Shown here in pieces: positions 46,405 through 57,110 of a DNA stretch of 64,000 bases (position 1 is its first letter; every line of letters starts with the position of its first letter). The notes below the pieces were generated by a model. That model was not told where the DNA came from. It saw only the letters and a list, made by a program, of their open reading frames with translations, and did no database searches. The translations under genes were made by a program, and so were the position numbers. Origin of the DNA: Cryptomeria japonica (Eukaryota; Streptophyta; Pinopsida; Cupressales; Cupressaceae); contig NC_081414.1 of the NCBI RefSeq assembly GCF_030272615.1, forward strand, positions 780,496,119-780,560,118, written 5' to 3'.

Positions 46405-47744
46405 TACTCCTTGGAAGAAGAGGTCTCAAACCCACTTGAGATCAAAGTTTGTAAATCTGCACCATGATTGGATATTTGGTCACTTCTCATCCAAACTACC
46501 TCAGAGTCTGGTTTGTCTTTCCAAGCCACTAAGTACTCAATGTACTCCTTTTTCCTTGTCTTCTTTATGACTCTAGTGTCTAGCACTTTTCTTAACTAAG
46601 GTGATTCATGGCTTGGAATGTCATTGTCTGGTGCAACCTCCATTGGTTCCTCCCCTTCATTTTCACTACCTTTGAAAAGTGTAAGATCACACACATTAAA
46701 AATGGGTGATAATCCCAGATCAGGAGCAAGTTGGATCTCATAGACATTTTGTCCACACTTATTCAATATCTCACATGGTCCAATCTTCCACTACATGAGG
46801 TTGGTGTATTTGCCTTTTGGGAGTCTCTCCTTCTTTAAATGTACCCATACCAGATCCCCAACACTAAACTATACATCTATCTTCTTCTTATCAGCATGAG
46901 CCTTATACTTCACTACAGATTGTTGGAGATGAGACTTGACTTGATCATGCACCTCTTTGATGGCTAACACAAAAGATTCACCATCTGCACTAATGGGCTC
47001 TTCTTTTGGTACATGTTTTAACTCCAACACTCCCCTTGGGTGGATGCCATATACAATCTAGAAAGGAGACTTCCCAGTACTCCTATTTATGGTGTCATTG
47101 TATGAGAATTCTACCTGTGACAAAATATTGTCCCACTACTCTCCATGTTTCCCTATCAAACACCTTAATAGGTTTCCCAATGACCTATTGACAACTTCAG
47201 TTTTCCCATCCATTTGAGGATGATAGGTTGGTGAAAAAGCTAGGTTAGTCCCCAACTTCTTCCAAAGGGTCCTTCAAAAGTGACCTATGAACTTCACATC
47301 TTTATCTGGAAAAATGTTTAGGGGCAACCCATGTATCTAGACTATCTCTTTGAAGAATAGGTCTGCAACACATGATGCATCACAAGAGGTCTTACATGGC
47401 AAGAAATGAGCCATTTTACTAAACTTGTTCACCACTACAAAGACACTATCAAATCCTCTCCTTGTCCTAGGCAAACCCAACACAAAGTCCATACTTATGC
47501 TCTCCCATGGCCTAGAAGGGATGGGTAAGGGCTGATACAAACCTGCATTTGTAGACTTCCCCTTGGCTTTCTGACATATGACACATGTCTCCACAAACTT
47601 TCTTACATATACCTGCAATTTAGGCCAAAAATAATGTTTCTTCACAAGGTCTAGGGTCTTGTCAAGGCCAAAATGACCTGCCATAGCTCCACAATGCTTC
47701 TCCCTAATAATATTCAACCTCATGGAACACTTAGGAATACACAA
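46392..47744 (-). pseudogene. GY integrase with C-terminal chromodomain, broken
   Basis: From the right: a zinc-binding region with HCGAMAGHFG and CVICQKAKGKS (47337-47744), a core with ISMDFVLGLPRTRRG (first Asp), then a stop at 47337. The rest of the core and the GPY-like region continue to about 46590 with several stops (motifs FSPTYHPQMDGKTE, SYNDTINRSTGKSPF). The last piece, 46392-46586, is a chromodomain: RKKEYIEYLVAWKDKPDSE, VVWMRSDQI. Chromodomains of this class steer integration to marked chromatin. The reading frame ends EYGVG and its stop lies a few bases inside the 3' LTR, so coding sequence spans the polypurine tract. Confidence 0.87.
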
Positions 47745-47792
47745 CTACACTCCCTTGAGCAAAAATCTATCTTGTATCAGGATTTTAGAAAA

Positions 47793-48464
47793 CTAAATAT
47801 GGTATCTCTCACCAAAGGTTTCACATACCTTGTATATCTCTCCAAAGTCTTCATCAACATCATACATACTCTTCAAGGAATCAATACCAACACTCTCCAT
47901 CTTTATTTGGTTGATAGTCAAGACCCTCCTGCTCAAAGCATCTGCAACTTTGTTCTTGACTCTCTTCTTGTGTTTGAGGGTGAATGTGAAGGTTTGCATG
48001 GTCTCTACCCACTTCATGTGCCAATGGTTTAGCTTCTCTTGGCTATTTATGAAACTAAGTTCCTGATTATCAATAAAAACTATGAACTCCGTAGGGAATA
48101 AATAGTGCCTCCACTTCTTCAAGGACTGTACTAAAGCATACATCTCCAAGTCATAAGATGAGTACCTCTTCTTGGCATCATTTAGCTTTTCATTGAAAAA
48201 ATAAATAGGCCTTCCTTCCTGACTGGGAGCTGCTCCAATAGCCATGTGGCTTGCATAAAATTCCACCTAAAATATATTGTTGAAGTCTAGTAAGGCAAGC
48301 ACTGGCTGTTCTGCAACCTTCTTCTTCAATGTTTCAACTAAATCATATGCCTCTTTGGTCAAACTAAACCTGCACTTTTTTCCTCCCTTTATGGCATCAA
48401 ACATGGGTGCACAAACATGACTAAATCCTCTTGTGAACTTCCTATAAAAATTTGCTAAACCATG
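47793..48464 (-). pseudogene. GY RNase H and end of reverse transcriptase
   Basis: The clean stretch 47793-48266 reads EFYASHMAIGAAPSQEGRPI and FFNEKLNDAKKRYSSYDLEM, then YLFPTEFIVFIDNQEL, VADALSRR: a Ty3/gypsy RNase H. The first acidic residue of the usual D-A-S appears as Tyr-Ala-Ser. Upstream, to 48464, it reads LANFYRKFTRGFSHVCAPMF, the reverse transcriptase connection. The sequence breaks at 48464, where E3 is inserted, and joins SFHG at 56257. Confidence 0.87.
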
Positions 48465-49644
48465 TGTAAAGCGGAAAATCGTGGTCGAACCCTAGTTGGT
48501 CTCCCCTCTTCTAACTCCGAGGAGAGAGAAGGGAGGTTCGCTAGGATTCGATGGGTTTTCACTTAGGGGGAAGAATTTACATTCAAAAGAGGGGTTGAAA
48601 CTCATAAGATCCAATCCCACACAATGTAAGGTTGGATGCTAAATGAATTTCAAGGGTTAGGAAAGCAAGGCTACCCTCTTTTGTAAAGAATGTTGATTAA
48701 GGAAATTAAGCTAAGGATGCATAGAAAGTCATAAAGATTCACTTATAAACTGAGTTTAGGTTATAGGATGAAGCTGCGGACCTGGAATTAGCAGTAAAAT
48801 GTCGATACGGCGCTGTCCTGCAAATTTGAGCAAAAGTTGTCGGGACGATGGTGCCCGGCGCCACGGTCCCCCAAAAAATCCGCGAAACGAAGGGGGATCT
48901 ATTCGTCTCTGCACAAGGATTCCAGATCTTCAATTTCAGCCGTGTACCTGCAACCTACACACAGAAAAAGCGAAGATGATTGGGGGGTTAGGGATTAGGG
49001 GTTTGCCTTTAGGTCAAACCCCGGTTTTGGAATTAACCAAGAAATGAGCAAGTGCTGTAAATGTAAATGACTGTAATGTAAAACAAGTACTAATACCTTG
49101 TTCTAAGGATGTTTATATCCTTATGTGCAAAGGTTTAGATGTTGTATGTTGTATGTGTAACATGTAATAAGTGATCTCCTCTTCAATGGTTGAATCCTTG
49201 TCTTGAATGCAACACTTAGCCTTGAATGGAGACTTGGAATGATCAATTGGTTGAATGCTTGAATATAATTTCCATGCCTTTTTCCCTCATATCGAATGAA
49301 AGAAGAAAATGTAGTTTATATACTTGTCATTTAGGGCTGATAGACTGATTTTCCCGACCTTAGGCCGACCAGGGAAGTATATTTCCAAATTGCAATAAAA
49401 AAGACCCGATATCACTTAGGAAACCGGGCCCAAAATAGGACCCAGGGACCAGGGCGCTGGGCGCTCTGGTCCCACCTCCCGGGACATCAGGGTGCAAGGA
49501 GGTTCAGGCCAGGGTGCTTGAAAAATGCAGTTTTCAGTGTCGTGAGCGAGTTTTGGGGTCCCCATTCAGGTTGCGTGTTGCGTCGCCATCGTGAAGACCG
49601 AAATGCAGTCGAAATTGCAAGTGTCGCAATTTTAGGACGCTACA
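48465..49644 (-). repeat. E3 3' LTR (contracted)
   Basis: The LTR is 1,180 bp, 78 bp shorter than the 5' LTR. The difference is accounted for by loss of two 31-bp palindrome units (one left, 49446-49472) plus 16 bp of TGAATGCT/TGAATGTT repeat near 49255. TATA box at 49314-49323. Another 27-nt palindrome, GGACGATGGTGCCCGG then CGCCACGGTCC, is at 48843-48869. Confidence 0.92.
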
Positions 49645-50380
49645 TTTAGCCCCCACTTTAGCGGGAGTATGTATGCTCATACTTCCGGTAAAGTACAAGG
49701 AAACAACGTTGAAAGACTTTCACCACGTCAAGGAGGCAAGACACACCAAGCCCCCAATGGACTAAGGATCTTACGACTTTGATTGATAAAGTAAAAGGGA
49801 AGATCACGAGGGAGAACCATGACTGTCAGTAGTAAGGTTCCCTCACTATGAGTCATGCAAGAGAAATACCGAAAATATTCAAGACAAAGCTAAGTTTGCC
49901 AAGAAATTTTCAAGTATCTTTGAAAGGATAGACAGGGTGTATGCCCCCCTACGTTAAAGCGATCGCACACGCCTCAACGGGGGTGATTGTTTTAACGTAG
50001 TGATACACATAAGAAATAAGAAAGGAGCACGTTATCCCAAAGATTTAGCCCCCAAGTGTGAGATAAACCCAAGGATAATAGACACAAAACACAAAGCACG
50101 AGGTGACTTCACTTTCCTCGGGGTCAGTATGCTGTATGATAAGTCATGTATATATCATATGGATGTATGCATAATTGTTCTTCATTCCCCAATCAAGGAA
50201 GGTCACCTAGAAGAAGGGAACACATGTGTCTTTTGAGTCAACATGAGAGAGATCGAGAGATCTCAATGCTTTGCATCGTCCTCAAGTAGACAACACTAAG
50301 GATGACAAATAGAAGAATGAGAATAACATATAGAAGAAGTAACAAAAGACAGGGGGAGAGAGTCTGCTATGCTAATGTAA
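49645..50380 (-). other. E3 polypurine tract and 3' noncoding region
   Basis: Tract TAAAGTGGGGGCTAAA (minus strand, 49645-49660), then about 0.72 kb without a coding frame, homologous to E1 14903-15664 and E2 24736-25509. Confidence 0.72.
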
Positions 50381-53300
50381 CTAGTCTAGCATGTCATCTA
50401 CCCCCCGATCTTGCTGATCAATGTTTCGGGAAGGCAGGGAACACGCTAGAGGAGGAACATCCAACACAGCAGATGGAGCTATCACAAGATCCAAACAAGG
50501 GCTATGTTCATGTTCCGAGCCACATTGTTCTTGTCTAGGAGCTAGGATAAGTGCTTTAGAAAATTCATTAGATAAATGGTTATCAACATCAACAAGTTCA
50601 TATTCACTGTCAGAAGCAAGAGGAGTAGCATTTTCATCATGAATAACATTTTCATCTATATCATCATCAAGATTTATAAAAATAGGATCTTTAACTCGCA
50701 CAGGATCAAGACCATCATGCATCTTATGTTTAGGAGATTTAGGCTCAATATCCGGCTGAGGGGAAAATGGAATAATGCTTGTTGAAGGTGTTTTTGGAGA
50801 TTGTAAAGTTTGAGAAGCAGCTGCTTGAGCCCTAAGACGACGCTTTCGTCGGCGTTCCCGTGCAGAACGATTACGTCTAGTCTTAGTAGGAAGTGGAGAA
50901 GACTGAGGAGGAGGAATGTTCTCATCCTTAGCACTTGGGTGTTTAGGTTGTGGTCTCTTAGGCTAGATAATAGGAGAAGAAGAAGGTCTCTTCTCTCTAT
51001 AGAAGGCAGGAGGAGGAACTGCTCCATATAAAGGAGGAGTTTTTGGTTTAGGAAGAAGACCAAGTCCATCATGACGAGGAGGTCTAGGTCTATTTTTAGA
51101 AGATTTATTAGGCATAGACATAGTCGCATCCATAGGGATGGGTTGGGAATCTTCTTGGGGAAAGACATTAGTTTTATCTTTCAAAGGAAGAACTTCCTTC
51201 TCAAGAATGATAGGAATATCAAGTTTAGGTGCTCTAGGTTCACTTAGAGATAGGATCATATCTGTTTTCCACTTTTGATAAGATTTGAAAAGATGATCAC
51301 TTCGCGGAGGAAGAGATTGGAATTGTTTAGGCCAAAAGTAATCAAGAGGAACACTAGAGGTTCTTTCAGTTGGTTTAAAGAGACTATGATTGACAGTAAC
51401 AACTTCACCATTATGGGGAAATTTCAAACACTTATGAATAGGAGAAGCAATAGCTTTCATGGAAGATAGCCAAGGATAACCAAGCTTCACACGAAATTGT
51501 TCGGAAGAAGGAATAATAGCAAAGTTCACATCAAGGGATTTGTTATGGACCTCAATAGGCAATGTAATAGAACCAATTGCAGGAGAAGAAAATGCATCAA
51601 ATAATTTCACAATCACATCTGTTTTGTCATAGATCACTTGATTCAATTGCAAAGTAAAAAGAAATTCTTCAGTAATAACATTAACCATGCCCGAAGGATC
51701 AATAAGCACTCCACGGCAAGGCATATTCTTGACTTTTGCAACTATGTATAAAGGACCATCAGGTGCCCTAATGGTTTCGCTAGAATCAAATGTGATGGAA
51801 GGTTCTTTAGGTTTTTCTTGTTGCTCTACAAAGTTAATCACATTCGGAGTCATAGACACAAGACCATCAGATGAAAGAGAGGAATCATTAGCCTCAATTG
51901 CATTAGAGGTATGAGAAGGCAATGGATCAGTGAAAATCTGAAGATTTTGATTAGGAGGAGCTACAGATGTGTTGCCTTTATCATTCACTCCAGAAACAGA
52001 AATAGTATTATTATCAATCAAATCTTGAATTTTACCCTTTAGAGAAAAACATTTTTCAGTATCATGCCCAGGCTAACGATGAAAGTGACAAAAAGCTTTG
52101 TGATCAAAATAAGGTGAAGTAATCTTTGCAGGATCAATTTGTCTTATAGGAGGAAGGGTAAGCACATTTTGTTCCAATAACTTATTCATAATATCATGCA
52201 ATGATTCATTCAAAGGAGTATACTTTCTTTCTTTCCTGAAAAATTTAGAAATAGGAGGCACACCTGATGCTGCATTCACATTGTTGTTGATGATGTTTTC
52301 ATTGAATTTGATAGAATCTCTGTTCGGTTTAAACTTCCCAAATGGTTGTTGACTGCTATCACCCTTATCACTCGGAGCCATAGGATGTGATTGTTCCATT
52401 TGACTCACAGTCAGTTGATAATTGTGAAGAGTGGCGCACAACTGTTGGAAAGAAGTAAACTCAGAAAACAAGAGTTTGTCTCGAATATCTTTTTGCAAAT
52501 TAGAAATAAAGATTCTTTGAATATCATTATCAGGCACTGGAAAAGAAATTTGAGCATACAAATGCTTATATCTATCAATGAAATCAGTCACTTTTTCTTT
52601 AACACCTTGTTTACAATGCATTAAATCAATCAAAGTAACTTTAGGACTTATATTGTTTTGAAATTGTTGAATGAAAGCATTTGCAAGTTGTTCGAAAGAA
52701 GTAATAGAATAAGAAGGCAACGAGAAATACCATTGTAGGGCTTTGTCTCTTAATGTTCTAGTAAATAGTTTTGCAAGCAACCTTTGGTCATAAGCAAAAT
52801 CAGTACATATTGTTTGAAAAGTCTTAACATGTGTTAGAGGATCTCCTTTACCATTATAAAGTTCCAAATGCGGGATTTCAACATGCTTAGGAGGAATAGC
52901 TCGAACAATGTCAAGAGAAAGTGGGCTCGCAACATCAAATGTGGGCACACTAAACTTAGATTGATTCATAGAAGCAATTTGTTGCTGTAAAGAAGAGACA
53001 GTTTGTGCAAGATTATTAATGGTAGCTTCAGTCGAAGAGTTCATATTAGGTGTGTTAGATTGAGATGGAGGTGTGATGTTATTGAAAGATGGTAAAGAGT
53101 AAGGTGGTGGGACCCTATGATAGTCAACCATAGGGGATGATTGGATAGGAGGAACACTACAAGGAGGAATGGAATGGTTAAATGAATTGCCCCCTTGCGT
53201 CATGTTCATTTGTGAAGATGTAATAGGAACACTTATTGAAGGAATGAATGAAGAAGTCGGATTGAATGAAGGAATAGGGTTAATTGAAGAAGGAGGATTG

Positions 53301-53824
53301 CCCCCATGACTGGTAATCATAGGAGGAATGTCTTGTATAGAAGTAGCCATGATGTTTGATGTAAAGGTAGGTATACTAGCAATAGAAGTAGTCAAAGGAA
53401 TAGAATGATTGTCTTGTGTAGGAGGTTGTGTATAACCTAAAGATTCAGCACAACTCTTCATAGGCATCACGTTCGAATTCACAATGTGTGCGATACCACG
53501 TAAAACATCAATTCCATTCTTATCACTTTGAAGCATACGTTTTAGACCCTTAATTAAAGGAAGAGCTTGACTATCGGGATACTCATGAGACATCCATTGG
53601 TGAAAATCGTCAAATTGGTTATCCAATTTGGAAAGTTGTTCAACAGAAACTTCATGGGGAGCTTCTCCATCATTAGGAGGATTAGAGGAATTACCCATGT
53701 CCTCGTTAAAAAGACTACTCAAATTAGGTTCCATCTCCTCAGTAGTTAAACTTCGGAAAGACTTAATTCTACGGCTTCGTCTAACGGGAATAGTGTAAGT
53801 AGGGCTTATTGTTGTAAAACTCAT
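50381..53824 (-). pseudogene. E3 gag-protease frame, about 1,148 codons with two stops
   Basis: A single frame runs from the Met at 53824 (MSFTTISPTYTIPVRRSRRI) to the stop at 50381. Only two codons interrupt it, both TAG where E1 has CAG (Gln): at about 52073, in CHFHR/PGHDTEKC of the knuckle, and at about 50963, after SSPII. It shows the full length of the ancestral E protein: acidic N-term, low-complexity linker, gag core (LELYNGKGDPLTHVKTF), knuckle, protease-like domain (VLIDPSGMVNVI), Pro-rich linker, a basic stretch (RRKRRLRAQ) and an acidic tail (DPIFINLDDDIDENV). The protease site is D-P-S, not D-T/S-G. Confidence 0.88.
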
Positions 53825-54977
53825 CCACTAGAGAGAGAGAGAAGATTTTGATTTTAGAGGTAGCGATTTTCAGTAAAACCAGCCAATCTTCTAGATTTAA
53901 GCTGTTAAATGCAATCACAACAGTCTCCCGAAATTTCAGAAAAAATGTTTGGGACCGTGGCGCTCGGAGTGCAACACGGTCCTTGCAACTTTTTTTGAAA
54001 TTTGCAGGGATGAAAGGTATGATGATTTTAGAGCTAATCTGAAAAAATTGAGGGATTTTACGATCTGTAGATAGGCCAAATTAAAGTTGCAAATTCAAAA
54101 TTGAACCCTATCAAGATTGTCGAAAAATGCAAAATTTGAATTTTGAAAAAGAGAGGGAGACTGAAATTTTGAATTTTATGATTTTAGAGGGAATGTCAAG
54201 AGCAATGCAAATTTTGAAATTTAAAAATTGATTCAATTTCACGCAAAATTCAATTTTGAAAGCGGAAATCAAAGTTGTTGTAATTAGGCACTTAATTTCA
54301 AAAGTCACAAAATGCAAATATTTGAATAAAGCACTGAAATTTCGAATGAATGCAAATACAATTTTCAGATCTAAGACAGTAAGAACACAATTTTGACACA
54401 AAATTTTAGTTTCGATAATTTTTGAATGATTAGGAGCCTTAGACCAAGCAATCACAAGACCAACTTTGACTGTAATTTTGAAAGTGTTATAATTGACAAA
54501 ATCAGCCAAAATTCTGGATTTTAGCAGGAAAATACAGCAAGATCTCGCTCCCGAAATTTTGGAAAAAATGTCGGGGACGATGGCGCTCGGAGTGCAACAC
54601 GGTCCTCGCAACTTTTTTCCAAATTTTCAGGGATGAAAGATATTGTGATTTTATTGCGGAATCCAAAGTTACAGCTGATTTGGAGATGTTTTGATCGGTC
54701 AAATTGTCGGACAAAGGTTGAATCAAGAGGGTTTCAAAAATTAGGGTTTTGACTTTTAACCACTTAATCTTCAGAATTAAAGCACAAATATGAATTGATA
54801 ATTTGTAATAGAAGGACAGATCTGAAACAAGCATTAACATTTAGACATTTCGCAAGTTTAATTACTAAAAAGAAATTTTAGGGTTTTAATGCAATCACCT
54901 CTAAAACTTTGCAAAAGATCAAACATGGAAATGTAATCAATTTTTTTAGATCTAAGCATGAAAAATTAGAAAGGATG
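53825..54977 (-). other. E3 5' leader with two hairpins
   Basis: AT-rich leader of 1.15 kb. Hairpin 1 (53952-53982) has perfect 8-bp arms GGACCGTG and CACGGTCC with a 15-nt loop GCGCTCGGAGTGCAA. Hairpin 2 (54575-54605) is GGACGATGGCGCTCGG then AGTGCAACACGGTCC. No coding frame seen. Confidence 0.68.
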
Positions 54978-54995
54978 TTCACGTCGGGTTCACCA
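54978..54995 (-). other. E3 primer-binding site
   Basis: The minus strand reads TGGTGAACCCGACGTGAA, identical to E1, three bases inside the LTR end. Confidence 0.75.
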
Positions 54996-54998
54996 AAA

Positions 54999-56256
54999 TG
55001 TAAAGCGGAAAATCGCGGTCGAACCCTAGTTGGTCTCCCCTCTTCTAACTCCGAGGAGAGAGAAGGGAGGTTCGCTAGGATTCGATGGGTTTTCACTTAG
55101 GGGGAAGACTTTACATTCAAAAGAGGGGTTGAAACTCATAAGATCCAATCCCACACAATGTAAGGTTGGATGCTAAATGAATTTCAAGGGTTAGGAAAGC
55201 AAGGCTACCCTCTTTTGTAAAGAATGTTGATTAAGGAAATTAAGCTAAGGATGCATAGAAAGTCATAAAGATTCACTTATAAACTGAGTTTAGGTTATAG
55301 GATGAAGCTGCGGACTTGGAATTAGCAGTAAAATGTCGATACGGCACTGTCCTGCAAATTTGAGCAAAAGTTGTCGGGACGATGGCGCCTGGCGCCACGG
55401 TCCCCCGAAAAATCCGCGAAACGAAGGGGGATCTGTTCGTCTCTGCACAAGGATTCCAGATCTTCAATTTCAGCCGCGTACCTGCAACCTACACACAGAA
55501 AAAGTGAAGACGATTGGGGGGTTAGGGATTAGGGGTTTGCCTTTAGGTCAAACCCCGGTTTTGGAATTAACCAAGAAATGAGCAAGTGTTGTAAATGTAA
55601 ATGACTGTAATGTAAAACAAGTACTAATACCTTGTTCTAAGGATGTTTATATCCTTATGTGCAAAGGTTTAGATGTTGTATGTTGTATGTGTAACATGTA
55701 ATAAGTGATCTCCTCTTCAATGGTTGAATCCTTGTCTTGAATGCAACACTTAGCCTTGAATGGAGACTTGGAATGATCAATTGCTTGAATGCTTGAATGT
55801 TTGAATGCTTGAATATAATTTCCACGCCTTTTTCCCTCATATTGAATGAAAGAAGAAAATGTAGTTTATATACTTGTCATTTAGGGCTGATAGACTGATT
55901 TTCCCAACCTTAGGCCGACTAGGGAAGTATATTTCCAAATTGCAATCAAAAAGACCCGATATCACTTAGGAAACCGGGCCCAAAATAGGACCCAGGGACC
56001 AGGGCGCTGGGCGCCATGGTCCTGGAGGACCAGGGCGCCGGGCGCCCTGGTCCTGAGGGACCAGGGTGCTTGGCGCTCTGGTCCCACCTCCCGGGACATC
56101 AGGGTGCAAGGAGGTTCAGGCCAGGGTGCTTGAAAAATGCTATTTTCAGTGTCGTGAGCGAGTTTTGGGGTCCCCATTTAGGTTGCGTGTTGCGTCGCCA
56201 TCGTGAAGACCGAAATGTAGTCAAAATTGCAAGTGTCGCAATTTTAGGACGCTACA
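54999..56256 (-). repeat. E3 5' LTR
   Basis: The 1,258-bp LTR runs TGTAAAGCGG...GGACGCTACA. It has the TATA box at 55864-55873, the array of three palindromes at 55996-56084, and one more unit at 55377-55403 (GGACGATGGCGCCTGG then CGCCACGGTCC). Confidence 0.93.
55996..56084 (-). repeat. Tandem palindromes in E3 5' LTR, one perfect
   Basis: Units start at 55996, 56027 and 56058 (31-bp period). The middle one (56027-56053) is a perfect 27-nt palindrome: 13-nt arms GGACCAGGGCGCC and GGCGCCCTGGTCC around one G. They lie about 170-260 bp from the sense start of the LTR, upstream of the TATA box. Confidence 0.88.
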
Positions 56257-57110
56257 CCATGGAAGCTTCGGACATCATTCGTAGTTCAAGACACTATAGC
56301 ACTCACCTTCTCTTGGTCCATTTTAGCCTCACCTTGTGAGATTACAAAACCCAAGTAGATGATCTCCTCCTGCATGAACAAACGCTTATCCAAATTGATC
56401 ATTAGTTTCTCTTCATGTAACCTCCTGAGAACCATATCTATGTGTTTGAGGTGCTCTTCCCTTGTGTGACTAAAGATCAAGATATGATATAGGTATACTA
56501 TGACAAATTTTCCTATGAATTCCACCAAGACTTCATTCATCAACCTCATAAAGGTACTAGGGGCATTGGACAACCCAAATGGCATGACTTTCCATTCATA
56601 CAACCCTTCATTGGTTTTAAAAGTTGTTTTCCATTCATCCCCTAGCCTTATTCTAATATGATGGTATCCACTTTTGTAAAATACTTAGCACTCCCTAAGC
56701 AATCAAGTAAATCCTCTATTCTAGGGATTGGGAACCTATACCTTATGGTTATCTTGTTGATGGCTCTTGAGTCTGTAAAAAGCCTCCAAGTGCCTTCTTT
56801 CTTGGGTGGAAGGACTCCCTATTTTGCACATGGGCTTAGAATTTTGCCAATCAGTCCTGATTCAAGAAACTCTTCAATCTGCCTTGTCATTTCTGCATTC
56901 TTGTCTTGGGTGAGCCTATAGGCTGCTTTGTTTGGGAGGGTAGATCCAGGGATCAGATCTATGCAATGACTGATGTCCCTCATCGGTGGTAGGGACCTAG
57001 GAATTCCATGTGAGATGATTCCTTGATGATTATCAAATACTTTTGTACTTTTGTCCTCCTCTCTCTTCTGCAAACTGCTCTTTCCTTGTCACCTTTGGGC
57101 TAGGCATGAG
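56257..57110 (-). pseudogene. GY reverse transcriptase, broken and with catalytic loss
   Basis: From the right: LPPMRDISHCIDLIPGSTLP and YRLTQDKNAEMTRQIEEFLE (56819-57073) form the N-terminal part. Then, after stops and frameshifts, [20 protein letters not shown] and the box [12 protein letters not shown] lie in 56286-56603. The expected Y-L-D-D is Y-L-Y-H, so both catalytic Asp are lost. The frame ends DVRSFHG at the E3 insertion. Confidence 0.88.

Larger units (their letters stand above)
48465..56256 (-). mobile_element. E3: gag-protease-only element, probably the youngest E copy
   Basis: The 7,792-bp element has LTRs at 48465-49644 and 54999-56256 and target duplication ccatg (48460-48464 and 56257-56261). 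It lies inside GY reverse transcriptase between SFHG and LANFYR. The first 120 bp of its two LTRs differ at about two places, fewer than in E1 or E2. The internal gag-protease frame has only two stops. No pol. The layout is identical to E1 and E2. Confidence 0.93.
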
